This document shows positions 1-10,871 of a stretch of 37,941 nt of DNA, in pieces. The translations under genes and the position numbers were made by a program. The first letter of the stretch is position 1; every line of letters begins with the position of its first letter. Below the pieces are notes generated by a model. The model was not told the DNA's origin, searched no databases, and saw only the letters and a program-made list of their open reading frames with translations. Source of the DNA: Pelargonium nanum. Taxonomy: Eukaryota > Streptophyta > Magnoliopsida > Geraniales > Geraniaceae. The DNA is taken from NCBI GenBank assembly GCA_036897485.1, contig JAYMTF010000381.1, forward strand, positions 1 to 37,941. The letters run 5' to 3'.

Positions 1-420
1 ACCAACTCAACTAAAAGCTTAAGTTGATAGTTGAACGCCCAATATTAGTTTTATAGGGCTCCTCGCCACGGAGCCAATAATGGTTGCAGCACAGAGCAAG
101 CTACCAAGTTCCACCATGTGAGTACTCCAAGGCCACCGAGGCTCCGAGACCTTTAAAGAACCAACTCAACTAAAAGCTTAAGTTGATAGTTGAACGCCCA
201 ATATTAGTTTTATACTCTAACAATCCCCCTCACGTGCAAGCCCATTTGCACGTGGCCCATGCACAGGTCCATTTCTTGCCTAGAGCTGGAATTCAATATG
301 GGTGGCGGCAGGAGTCGAACTCGAGATCTTTTGTCACCAATACTCTGATATCATGTAAAGAACCACTCAACTAAAAGCTCAACCTGATAGTTGAAGGTCC
401 AATATTAGTTTTATGCTCTA
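1..420. repeat. Three direct copies of a ~55-bp repeat, part of a dispersed element
   Basis: A 55-bp unit beginning ACCAACTCAACTAAAAGC occurs at 1-55 and, identical, at 160-214. A diverged copy lies at about 357-415. Copies 2 and 3 run into CTCTAACA or CTCTAATA. Between copies 2 and 3 the sequence reads, on the minus strand, ATATCAGAGTATTGG followed by GAGTTCGACTCCTG. These resemble the initiator-tRNA-like and B-box-like motifs common in plant retroelements and SINEs. I infer the edge of a dispersed transposable element, with terminal or nested copies. The family is not identified and no coding capacity is seen. Confidence 0.6.
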
Positions 421-458
421 ATAGCTTCAAAAGAGATCTCAAACCTCTCTAACGTACC

Positions 459-692
459 ATGGGGAACCTCATGCCTCCCAGGGTTCCCAACAAAATACTT
501 GGTCATGAGAGGAACCCCATACCCCCGAAGAGCTTTCTCGCCAAGGTGCCAACATCATGCCTCCCGAAGAGACTCCCGAAGGCATCAACCTCATGCCTCC
601 TAAAGAGGCTTCCGGAGGCGCCAACCTCATGCCTCGCGAAGTGGCTCCCGAAGGTTCTAACATCATGCCTCTCAGAGGAGCCACCTCCCTAA
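459..692. repeat. Degenerate short tandem repeat (unit about 30-36 bp)
   Basis: Imperfect repeats of a C/G-rich unit containing CATGCCTCCCGAAG and GGCTCCCGAAGG run through this stretch. Open frames on both strands here give repetitive peptides (for example TSCLPKRLPKA-like units), which is what a minisatellite does and is not evidence of a gene. It lies inside the repeat-derived block at the left edge of the window. Confidence 0.6.
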
Positions 693-699
693 GTCATCA

Positions 700-1500
700 T
701 GTCTACACTTAGCCTCAAGGAGAGACTCCAAGCCATCCAAGGCACCAAGCCAAATCCATCAGCACAAAGAGTAACCTCATACCTCTCCAAGGTCCCCCAA
801 AAAGATAGATGGTCACAAGGACAACACCATGCCTCTCCTAGGCACCCTATCTCACTGGGACACTAGGACGTTACCTGAAGGGGTAAGCGCTCCTAAGCAA
901 TCTCATCCTTCTTGTTATGCTTGAAGGGCACATAGAGGTTCCGAAGGACACCAACCCCTATGCACTGCCCAGGAAGCGAAGATTCAACTGCACAACGGCA
1001 CTGAAGCAAACCCCACTTTCTCATTGACCAATCACGCGCCACATTGTCGTCTTGGTTTGTGAGTATTATACTCCCCCATTGGTAAGAGGAGGGGATCAAA
1101 TTCTTCACATGGCGAAACATCTATCCAATTTCTCTCTCTAGAATCCTCTTTAAGGAGAAGTTATTCTGTTCCATCAGAGTACATGCTTATTCTCATACCT
1201 AATGCGGATTCTTGAGAACATACCCAGGTTTCCCGCTAGCAGCGCTACCCGTGTGCCGGCTCTAGGAACCCAAGACTAAGGATACCAGCCACCAAATGAA
1301 TCCTCCAGGCCCAAGACTTGAAGCTTCTCAAGTCATTTTGAACTTAGACATTTTACCTTAACACGTGAAGTCGTGAACAGAAAGACATCATATTTTATTG
1401 TGTTTATTTGACCTCAGGTCAAAGAGGAGCATCAAATACATCTCATACAAGCCCTACAAACATTCTTTAGGTTTAGGTATAAATTCATCATTCTCTCTAA
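700..1500. other. Repeat-derived block without a recognisable gene
   Basis: This stretch is less AT-rich than its surroundings and carries C-rich phrases like those at 459-692. A TATAAAT-like element lies near 1479. It looks like the body or terminal repeat of an old retroelement, but no coding domain can be recognised, so the family stays open. Treated as a fossil. No host gene is seen. Confidence 0.35.
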
Positions 1501-1937
1501 CTAAGTCACCCAACACGCAAGTGTCTTGGATGAGATGAGGATGTGACTGAAACTATGTTAAAGTTAATAAAACCAGAATTTACTTTAACAGGCAATAACA
1601 TGCTCCCATGCCAAGTTTTCCGCTCTAGTTGCCTTTCAACTCGAAGGACCAAATATACGTTGACCTGCATAAGATGCAAGGAATTCATTTTTCCTCTCAA
1701 ACGGAGTCTCTCGTATCAACCGGTGAAGAACCCAACTTCTATCCCCTTTTCATTTGCTTGTCTTCCATAAATGTTTTATTTTTTTGTGGCCAAATTCTTT
1801 TGATGAAGATTGATTCAACACCGGATAAAAAAGATATACCTTGTATAAAATTTCCATTTTATTTTATGTTATGTAACCTAGCATCCTCTCTAGATTATGT
1901 TCTTTGATGATACCCTTAACCATGGAGTTATAGTTGA

Positions 1938-2116
1938 TTATGACACATTGCCACCTTCAATCCACCCATAAGACTTGCCTTCCTTTGGGGACAGTACCAT
2001 GGGGCTGTGGTTCACATCATTTTCCAAAGCTGGATCGATAGAATTACGCATACACTTACCCCAGCTATTATGACCAGCCACCTCACTGTTGGTACTACTA
2101 ATGGCCATATCAGAAT
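1938..2116 (-). other. Possible orphan coding exon or gene fragment of unknown origin
   Basis: On the minus strand an acceptor-like CACTAAG is followed by about 58 open codons ending in TAA. The peptide starts SDMAISSTNSEVAG and ends SYGWIEGGNVS. Its composition looks more protein-like than the flanking DNA, but I do not recognise it and it does not match the ZIP-domain exons expected downstream of IAR1 exon 1. It could be a captured gene fragment, the last exon of an unrelated gene, part of an old element, or chance. It lies in what should be IAR1 intron 1 if that gene is intact. Confidence 0.25.
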
Positions 2117-2563
2117 CTTAGTGTTAACAAGTTCAACCCTACATTTGTTTCATATATCTCCCAGCTCACATATATCACTATATCAAACTAGTCAAGAATA
2201 GGTGCCAGTCTTAACAATTCTTGAAACTGAATATTGTATTTCAATGGTACAAGTGTGGCAAGTTCCATACACTAGTATGAGCTTCAATCAACAAGCAAAA
2301 TGCACCGAGGCTTTCCCAAATTGAACTTTTGGCAAGTTGTCACATGTTGCCAAAGAGCTTGAAGCTCCAAATTTACCATTATAATTATCTTTAAACTGAA
2401 ACAAAGAATGTAAGCCATTTTGGGGAGCACAGTTTCTCAGCAAGCAAATAATTGAAACTGAAAAGCACGCAACAATCATAAAACTCAACCAAACAATGAC
2501 GATCAGTCTCACACAATTTAGCCATCACGAGAACATGATTCGAACAAAAATAAATAAATTTAC

Positions 2564-2912
2564 CTAGAGTCGAAAGCTCCTTAGAACCAGAATGTCTATG
2601 GTCATGGTCATGGTGGTGGTGGTCGTCGTCGTGTTGAGGCCCAAACCCGTAAAGCTTCAGATCCTCCTCCTCAGCCAATTCTTCCGGCAGCTTCTTCCCA
2701 ATTAACGCCTCATTCTCGTGATGATGATGATGCTCATGGTGATGGTCGTGATCGTGATCGTGGCCGTGGCCGTGGTCGCAATGGTGATGATGGTCGTGCC
2801 CGTGGCCGTGCACGGGAGATCGACAGGAACCGGAATGAGAATGGGTCGTACCCAACCCAGCATTCAGAACCATGACTAACACAAACAAGATCCGGATTTG
2901 AGAGCAACCCAT
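2564..2912 (-). CDS. IAR1: IAR1-like ZIP-family metal transporter, first coding exon only
   Basis: IAR1 (IAA-alanine resistant 1) is a histidine-rich ZIP-superfamily protein of plant secretory membranes, linked in Arabidopsis to metal handling and sensitivity to auxin-amino-acid conjugates. The exon encodes 116 aa plus one base. An N-terminal hydrophobic segment (about residues 5-22, signal peptide or first membrane segment) is followed by long His/Asp/Gly runs, then the family-typical stretch LPEELAEEEDLKLYGFGP, then a second His/Asp run. The ATG at 2912 is chosen because the open frame upstream starts only at TTG and because AAATGG gives a good context. A donor (CTAG|GTAAAT) ends the exon after ...SKELSTL, where related proteins continue into the first ZIP membrane helix. 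No ZIP-domain exon could be found in the 2.56 kb to the window edge, so the rest is either beyond the edge after a long intron or lost. Confidence 0.85.
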
Positions 2913-3021
2913 TTCCGGAAATTTCAATGAAACGAAAATGGAATTGAAAGAGGGTTTTTTCAAGAGTTTCTGGGTTTTGGGTAGGAGGAGACTGTTTGGA
3001 AATGGGGGCTAACGTTACGAT

Positions 3022-3126
3022 TTATGAAGAGCGGCGCTTGCAGGTGCCTTGAATGGTAATGAAGCAAACGGCCACCAGAAATAGCAAAATTATGCCCACT
3101 ATGATTCCGAATGTTACCACATCCAT
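3022..3126 (-). CDS. Candidate 34-aa single-pass membrane microprotein or uORF
   Basis: The ORF runs from ATG at 3126 to TAA. It starts MDVVTFGIIVGIILL and ends TIQGTCKRRSS: a short N-terminus, one strongly hydrophobic helix of about 20 residues (about 6-26), then a basic tail CKRR. That positive-inside pattern is typical of small tail-anchored or type III membrane peptides. A longer frame exists only with a GTG start. The stop lies 109 nt before the IAR1 ATG on the same strand, so it is either an upstream ORF in the IAR1 leader or a separate small gene. I cannot name a family. The organised hydrophobic/basic layout argues for coding, but at this length chance cannot be excluded. Confidence 0.45.
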   Translation of the reverse strand: MDVVTFGIIVGIILLFLVAVCFITIQGTCKRRSS

Positions 3127-4252
3127 TTGCCAATGCTTTTCTACTATTTCCCTTCCCCTGATTCTTCGGTTATCTTGGATCTGACAATCTCCTAGGTGTT
3201 GCACTAAAATAGCGTACCGTGTACCTTAAACCTTAACCTTAACCTTAATCTGTCAGTTGTATTCGTGAGTGCATTTGGGGATAGAGAAATTGCCATGTGG
3301 ACTTTGCCGACATAATCTCTAACTTACACTATCCAAGCTTGTTGAAGCATGAACAGAAAGTCCAAAACTTGATTGGTGAACAAGTCTTCAAATGTTATGG
3401 AGCCAACCAGCCAAACTTGGAATTTGGAAATGAGACTGAGCTTGATGCCGTCTTTTATTAGATTTAGTGTTCAACAATCAATTTGAACCATTTTCTTGCA
3501 TTTCCCCAAATCATTCCATAATGACATCAAAGCTTTTAGAGGACAAGACTAGAATAAGAACAGATGAAATAGCAAGTGCTGCTTAACCACACTGAAACAG
3601 GGACTCCTATTTATACACGCGGACTCGAGCATACAATATGTCCAACACCAACAAAAGCCGAAAAACACAGGAATCACTATCAGTATTACTACACTAGTTA
3701 CTATAACACTATCATATCAGTATATTTCTTTATCAGTACACATTTAAGACTTGGAAGTTAAAATGGAGTTCAAAACTACTACTATCTAATCATGTCACCA
3801 CTCTTCTTTCCCCCGAATCCATATTTCTTCCCAGCAGATAACAAACCACCCTCTCCTTGTCAGTCGGTAATCACAATCCCATGTACTCGTAACAAATCAC
3901 AGTCATACACTAGTGTACAATCCCCCTTTCATATTCACAATGTTCCGCTGCCGCACTAATTCAGTGTACAGTCATTCAGCAGTAGTCCTTACCTGCATAA
4001 TGCACACATCAAATAATCAATGTTTAGATCAAATTCGAATCTGCACCAGAATGGTGGACATCAATTACTTGAACACCACAAATGAAGTCCTTAAATCTCT
4101 ATAGACTTAAATATGTGTTTTACTAGGTATGAACAATGCGGTATTTTTATGCTTCACCACTAAGTCCACATAACAGAACCAAAAGGTATCTAATAGATCA
4201 GAGCAAATGGAGAAAAGGATAGCAGTAGGTGTACCACTGGATAATTTCAAGT
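3127..4252. other. Intergenic: IAR1-side promoter and MAP65 3' flank
   Basis: No gene is seen on either strand. On the minus strand this should contain the promoter and leader of IAR1 (toward 3127) and the 3' UTR and terminator of MAP65 (toward 4252). Short CCTTAA repeats lie at 3223-3249. They are not the plant telomere unit (CCCTAAA), though they resemble degenerate versions of it. Confidence 0.5.
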
Positions 4253-7200
4253 TCAACACTGAGGAGGTGAATCTGGCTCCGAACCACAACCAGATGTATA
4301 TGTTGACATCGTATCTTCTTTTGATATGGAAACAAAATTCAGTGGTGCAGTAGACAACCTTCTCATCTCCTTGAAATATCCATTCTGGCGCCCAGAATAG
4401 GACCGGGGTGTGAGCACTTCAGAAGTTGCACAGCCAACTGAGTTACGACGTGGCGTTGGGGGCATGGATCCATTTACATTTGCACGATATCCATTTGGCC
4501 TCCTGAAGCTGCTACTTCTTCTTGGACTAGGCTTTGAACCATAAATGGATTCCTTCTCCGTAAGGAGCAAATCTTGGCGCTTCTTTTGGTCCTGCAAAAT
4601 GGGTATTAAATCTAGCATCTGTAGCATAAGAACGAACTGGAAAAAGTACAAGTGGAACTATTTGAAAACATAGAAGGCCAAGTTATAAATAAAATGTACA
4701 GAAATTAATTTTGAAAACCTCCATTTCAATGTAATTCCACAGTGCTGCACATACTACAGCTATATCAAACTTACCCTGTATCTCTTCTTCTCCTCTTCTT
4801 TATGATGTCTGCTCAGCTTGTAATCCTCTAATATTGTCACTAATCTCACCTGCAAGTGACTCCACATAAGCTTGTTTACAAAGAAAATGGTGTGAAAGAA
4901 AACACATAGATAAAGTCTCATGCTGCAATGTAGCAACTCACCCCATCATAAAGAAACAACTTATTTTTCTCATGCTCCCAGGAAAGTGTCCTATTTATCA
5001 GATTGTCGACAATTGCTGGAAACAGTAGCTCTTGTAAGCTCCAAAAATCACTGCTGCCTAACAAAAATGATTGCATCATTAAGGAAAATCATACCTGGAA
5101 TTTTGTTAACAGTCAATCGAGCTCGTTCAGCACGTTTAAGGTTAATGTGAGCACCTCTTCCTGCACTATACCGATTATCATCCTGAAAATCAACAAAAAA
5201 AACATTACAAGACAACCTAGATGCCGTTAAAGTATACTATGGCATGTAAACCACTGATGTGGCAGACCTTGGAGAGAGAGAGAGAGAGAGTAGTTGTTTG
5301 ATATCCTAAATCATATAATCATATGTTTTGGGGGCACAGCAATAAAACTTCCCACTTACTTGATAATACTCCTCAAGCCAATTTTCTTCGTCACAGGCAG
5401 AGAGCCATCGATCTATCCTGTCCATTATTTCTTTTCGACTTTCTGCTTCATCTTTTGTTTTTGCTATTTGTGCTTCAATGTTCGCCAGAAGTTCAGATGG
5501 ATCAACTAGGCCTACAAAACAAAGCAAGATTCATGAATGTTGATTTTGTTGAAAAGAAAATAGTATCTTAATGACTCTTTATATGACTAGAAAGTACAAA
5601 ATGGTACCGGAATCTATCATCGCATTGGATTTTTCAGCAGCTGTGCTCGCATCAGGTTCAATATGGGTCATTCTGCATATTTCCTCCAATTCTAACCTCT
5701 TTTTCATGACAAGTTCCTTCATTCTGCTAGCTTTCAGTTTAGAGAGCCTCTCCACTTCAGCTGAAGCCTGCAGGAGTAGCAAGTTAAATTTAAAAATCTA
5801 CCTTGCATTTTCAACCCTACGCACAGCATAAACACGTGGGTTTCCTACCTGATCTATTATCTCCAATGAAAGGACACCTGCTTTTGTAATTTCAGCTTCT
5901 GAACATCGAACAATAGAAGTGATCTTTGAAAAGTTATACCGCTCTTGTTGTGGAGAATCCATCAACTTCCAAAGTTCAAACAGTGATGCTACAATATCTT
6001 TCAGCTGCAATATATAAAAGATTTTTACTAAAAATAGCACAAACACATAAATGCACAATTATGTGTTATGAGCATTACCTTCTGAATTCGAGTTTTCCTT
6101 TCTATCTTCAACTTAAGGATAGTTTGTTCTAGACCTTCTAATGTGTTATTACTGATATTTGTGCATTTTTCTGGGTTTGCTGCTTGCAAGCTTGGATGAA
6201 CCTCACTTACAGTCTTACCGAAATCAAACCCTAGCACACCGCATAGAGAGTGAACCTCATTCACATATTCCAACGCCTTATGAAGACGATCAGACTGCAA
6301 AAGCCAGAAGTAGCATAAGAATTTTTACATTCAGAATGATAGTATAAAAATTAAGTTAAACATGTGACATTCCTGAACACGAGACAAGCACAGCTATCAA
6401 CCCATTATGTACCAATAGATAACATCATAGAATCACATAAATCACAATAAGAATCATTCAAAGTCATTTTCTAAGATTTTTGGCAATAAAAATAAGACAC
6501 ATTCAAAAATTAATCTGCAGGCAATAAGGCGGTATTGGCTTCATATACAACAAATCAAATTTTCATTCACAAAATTTATCAATTGCATTTCTCAAATACT
6601 CCTGCACTCACGAACATACAAACTTAATAAGAACAGACACTGACCACAGTGAATTGATTAAGGGATCATTTGAATGTCACATACAAAATGCACACCCAAA
6701 TGCTCTCCAAAAGGTGAAATTTCAATGATGATGAAGAAAATCATTTGCAATGCAAGGGATGAGAAGGTACTCAAAATATCAGCACTTGTCACAATATACG
6801 CGTACCTTCTCCTTCTGAAGAGTGCGGAGATGTGTTTGATATTCAGTGAGCTTTCTTACTGATAAATCCTCTTCTTCCAATGTCAAGGAACTGACTGAAG
6901 TCTGATGGTTATACCCAGAAATTTCTACACTGATCTTTTCAATTTGTGTCTTTATATCAGCAAATTGCTTAATTCTTTCCTCTTTTTTCATCCTCAAATC
7001 TTCTACCAGTGGTGTGACTGAAGCAAGTTTTGCTTTCAAAGGTGAGGATCTTTTCTCTATCTGTATCTGTAAATTTCAAGATGTGAATTAGACAAGCAAC
7101 ATTTTCACACTATGCATGTCTCTTTTACTAGTGAAGTTCTCACGGGCTATCTAATGTATACTCCTGCATTGCTTACTATACCAGAAAATCAAAAGGTGAA

Positions 7201-7320
7201 AAACATAACTCCAACAGCTTATACAAGAGACAGAGCAAAGAAGGTTCAAAAGATTGAAAGAGAAAATACTAAAACAACTCCAAATGCAGATAGAAATCCT
7301 ATTCAGTAAAACTTCAGACA

Positions 7321-7353
<33 letters not shown>

Positions 7354-9831
7354 AAATTATAACGCCACAAAACATTGGGGTGGAGCTAATATATAATCTT
7401 CACAATACTCCAGTCATCCCAAAATGAGTGATGTGTTTCACTTTTTTGCAAAAATTAATGATGATAATACTAGCACTTGACTTTCCCACATGTGTCTTGG
7501 TTGTAACACACTCAAGTAGGTATAACTAATATTTCTTAAGGATATAATATTATTGACAATTCATTCATAATTCACCTACTAAAATAGAAAGAGAAAACTC
7601 ACTATTTATGGGACAAACAAATTGATAAACAAGACACTCATTTTGGGATGGAGAGAGTATAAACAACTTTCACACAGTAGCAGCACAATATATAGTATGA
7701 GTGTCAAGCCATGATATAATAGAAAGAGAAACAAGTGCAGCTTGTGTAACTATATTATTTGAATCCTTTCAATGAACTGGTACATCTTATTATTAATATA
7801 TGCATTTTTTTCTCTTAACAGAAAATCACTAGAAACCAATACTTGCAATGGCTTTCACTCAGTAGCTGCACAACATATAGTACGAGTGTCAAACCATGAC
7901 ATCATAGAAAGAGAAACAAGTAAAGCTTGTGTAAGTATATTATTTGCATCCTTTCAATGAACTAGTACATCTTATTATTCATATATGCATTTTTTTCTCT
8001 CAACAGAAAATCACTAGAAACCAGCACTAGCAATGTGTGGAAGGTCAAATGTTTTGAATGTAGAAACTCTTTGAAGGGCTACCAATGAGAACATACTTCC
8101 AGAGTCTCTAGCAATAAATGAGACGAACAATTCTTCAAGAAATAAGTACATGTGTGTCCACACCTTTCTATTTGATAGGCATGTTTTAATTCCAGAGAAC
8201 AGCACAAAGGCATTACACTCTTGTTCTGATTTTATAATTTTCACAGTAATTTACAACATGCCAATTCAGTGCACATCTTACTAAGAAGAGAGAGGCCACT
8301 TAAGTTTGAAATATTTGTTGAGGGGAGGCATGGAAAAAAAAACATAAAAACAGAAGACGCGTGACTGAACAGGAAAATGTCCTGTGTAGCAAGAACAGGA
8401 AACCATTTTACCGGTGATTGAAGATGAAGCTCCCCAAGAGCAGCCATGAGTGTAGCAAGCTCAGCTTCTTTGGCTGCAACAGAATGGTGGAGTCGTGCCT
8501 TGGCATTGGCAGCCTCCTCAACCTTTCTCCGGTAAACTTCTAAGCACTCCCTCTCCAATTCCATCAGCATACGGTCTTTATCAGCCTCGCTCTCGCCGAT
8601 GTCAGTCCATAGTTGCTGCTTCCAGAAAAAGAAAAACAGTTACATTAGACTTCTTTTACTCCTCACCATGGCTAGAGAGGGATTGAGAAGCTTACCTAAA
8701 GAAAAAAAAAATTACAATACTACAGAGAATAAAATTCAATTGAAGTCAACCAAAAGCTACAGACCACCCACCTTCTTCTGTTCCACGGAAACTCAGAAAA
8801 AGAACATTAAACATAATATGATTCAAAAATTCACTGATTCTGAAATGTTAGAAAGTAACATTTACATTTCAAAAAAACAAAAATAAAAAATAAAAAAGTC
8901 AACCCTAATATTAATATCCACCTGCCTGTAATGAACTATTTCTTCTCAAAACTCACTAAAGAAACAAAATAGTCAGAACAAATTGTGTTCATCAAAACCA
9001 CAGTAGGAATTAGGAAACAGATTATACTGTGAAAGATAGTAAATTGAAAGAAAACAATGAAACTCATACTCATATCCTCAACTACCCACATCCTCAGCAT
9101 GAACTAGCCATCAAAATCTAGATAATATAGTAAAAGAAGTGAAGAGATGGGAGGGACAATCTGTTCTCAGGAGCCTGGAAACCCATCAATACTGGGTATG
9201 GGGAAACCCCCAAATTTGTTGTAAGAAAAACTGGAAGAACCCAACAAAATAGAAAGGGTGGAGCCATCAAAAGTTACCAAACTGAACATCTGAAAACCCC
9301 CACAAAGGAAGCAACTAAATGCCCAGAGAAGCAAACCCATCACAATTCAGGTCAAGGATTTGCAGCCAATCACTTAACTATAACCCACCAACAGGCATAC
9401 AAATGTTATGCAACAGAATTATTTTAGAAAGGTGTTCAGTTTTTAGTGAACAGATCATTTCTATGAACCTAAAAAGACCCCAATTCATAGCTCTCCCCTG
9501 CTAGAGTTACTAATCATTATGAAAACATAATAATAAAAAAATAAAAACAGTTAATGCTTTATCTTTAGTAGACCAAAAACACAATCAAAGTTTCAGTCTT
9601 ATGGGAGTAAAAAAAAACCATCATGAAAAAGCAATTTTCCAATGAGCAGCAGAAAAAACTGAAATCATTTCCTTCTTCCCAAACATCAGCCTTTTAAAGA
9701 CACAAAAACAAGCATAGATAGAGCAGGAAACAGAAAGAGAAGGGTGTGGGAAAGACCTGAAGCTCTCTGAGCAAAGCATTGCAAGTAGTGCTTGTACGGA
9801 CACTGGTGATAGGACTCCCAAGAGCCAGCAT
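4253..9831 (-). CDS. MAP65-6: 65-kDa microtubule-associated protein, MAP65-6/MAP65-7 type (Ase1/PRC1 family)
   Basis: MAP65 proteins cross-link antiparallel microtubules in interphase arrays and the phragmoplast. Arabidopsis MAP65-6 has also been reported at mitochondria. Coding exons on the minus strand: 9831-9757, 8615-8412, 7066-6806, 6294-6079, 6004-5849, 5767-5608, 5511-5360, 5182-5095, 5015-4942, 4849-4775 and 4591-4253. They sum to 1800 nt (599 aa plus stop), close to the roughly 608 aa of Arabidopsis MAP65-6, and all phases agree. The start MLALGSP...[14 protein letters not shown] is family-typical; upstream in-frame sequence is leader. The N-terminal two thirds is coiled-coil (for example [18 protein letters not shown] in exon 3). 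The conserved microtubule-binding region includes [20 protein letters not shown] (about 370-395) and [20 protein letters not shown] (about 416-435). The variable tail has proline-directed phosphosite-like motifs [15 protein letters not shown] and LTPRSYS and ends [12 protein letters not shown]. The junction of exons 1 and 2 has a NAGNAG acceptor. Confidence 0.95.
5272..5290. repeat. (GA)n microsatellite in MAP65 intron 7
   Basis: About nine GA dinucleotides lie in the intron between MAP65 coding exons 7 and 8. It could serve as a length-polymorphic marker. No function is inferred. Confidence 0.9.
7322..7351. repeat. Poly(A) run of about 30 bases in MAP65 intron 2
   Basis: An uninterrupted A tract on the plus strand (poly-T in the MAP65 transcript), about 55 bp before the Stowaway-like element. 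It could be the tail of a retroposed sequence: A-rich sequence precedes it on the plus strand, but I found no target-site duplication to prove that. The exact length is prone to assembly error. Confidence 0.85.
7408..7657. mobile_element. Stowaway-like (Tc1/mariner) MITE in MAP65 intron 2
   Basis: The left end reads CTCCAGTCATCCCAAAATGA and the right end, reverse complemented, reads CTCTCTCCATCCCAAAATGA. These are terminal inverted repeats of the Stowaway type (consensus start CTCCCTCCGTCCCA). The flanking dinucleotide TA is present on both sides (7406-7407 and 7658-7659), the expected target duplication. The 250-bp AT-rich interior has no coding capacity, so this is a non-autonomous element. 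It lies between coding exons 2 and 3 and disturbs no splice site. Confidence 0.88.
7667..8036. repeat. 185-bp tandem direct duplication in MAP65 intron 2
   Basis: Copy 1 (7667-7851) starts CTTTCACACAGTAGCAGCAC and copy 2 (7852-8036) starts CTTTCACTCAGTAGCTGCAC. They stay collinear through the shared segment TATATGCATTTTTTTCTCT to GAAAATCACTAGAAACCA. The copies differ at scattered positions, so the duplication is not recent. It starts within 10 bp of the Stowaway-like MITE. It is intronic with no coding effect. Confidence 0.9.
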
Positions 9832-10520
9832 TTCCACAGATCTCTCTTCTTTTCTTCTCTTTCTCTTACTCCTCAACTTTCTATCTATGAAAGGTTGTGA
9901 AAGAAAGAAGAAAAAGTAGCACCCAAGCAAAGAATTTGGTACCCAGTGCCAGCAAGCAGTAGCACTACCACCAGAAACACCACCAAATATAAAAGATTTT
10001 GAGAATTGAACAAAGAGGTTCCCAGAAACAGAGGGTGGAGCAAGAAAAGGTTGGTGGGTGGGTACTGGGTTCAAGTCAAATGGGCAAGAGATAAAATGGG
10101 TGTGTGTGTTGTCTCCATAGCCTGAAACAAAAGCTCAGGCTTCTCCAGATCTGCAGCCTCCTTCACCAAACAACCTCACAACTTACTTTTCTTGAAGCAA
10201 AAGAGTGCATAAAAGAAAAGGAATTGAAGCAAAGCAACCCCATTAAAGGATCAGATGAGAGGTAAATAGTTTTTTAACAATTAATGATTGCCAGTTGAAC
10301 CCAAACAAAAAGAAACAATCTTTAGGGTTTTGAGAATCTGCAATATATTTATATGGTTTTTGTTACTATTATTATTGAAGCTCTTATTTGGACTTTGGAG
10401 TGAGTGAGTGAGTTTATAATAAAAACTCACACATGGAAATGGAGAAGGGTAGAGGACAAAACCAAATACAGTGGGCAGTGTTTAGTGGCTCAATGTGTTA
10501 GACTTTATCTATGGTTTGCT
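9832..10520 (-). promoter_or_regulatory. Leader and promoter region of MAP65
   Basis: Upstream of the MAP65 start the transcript-sense strand is purine-rich (GAAAGAGAAGAAAAGAAGAG close to the ATG), as often seen in plant 5' leaders. The whole stretch is gene-free. A leader intron is possible but cannot be fixed without transcripts. No certain TATA box is assigned. Confidence 0.4.
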
Positions 10521-10871
10521 CGCGTGGAGTGCACCGTCCATTCATGAGGGGGAGGTGAATTTCATTCCACAAAATGGCGCGTGAGCTAGTGTGTTTTTAT
10601 ATCTCTTTTGCACTGAAGAGCGATGGTGCGTTTTATTACAAATTTATTTACACGTATATTTTGCATCTTAGGAGTTCTAATCATTTAAAGCCGGTAAATT
10701 ATTGAAACGACATGACAACTAAAAAAACGAATATTTTAGAGCTTGCTTTGATTAGTAAATTTATATCAATATCAATATCTTTTCAAATATATATCAATAT
10801 TTTAAATATAATTTAATTTTATTTATTAAAAAGACTATCATTGTTTACACACACAAAAAAGTGTCATCTGA

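Noticed and set aside
241-360. tRNA gene suggested by a B-box-like GAGTTCGACTCC on the minus strand
   Set aside because: No cloverleaf can be drawn with proper acceptor and anticodon stems; it is better explained as a tRNA-like part of a repeat.
3223-3249. Possible interstitial telomere repeat
   Set aside because: The unit is CCTTAA or AACCTTAA rather than the plant telomere unit CCCTAAA, and the run is only about four units.
9832-10074. N-terminal extension of the MAP65 frame upstream of 9831
   Set aside because: The first ~81 codons have no family similarity and are low-complexity. The conserved start MLALGSP lies at 9831, so the upstream part is leader.
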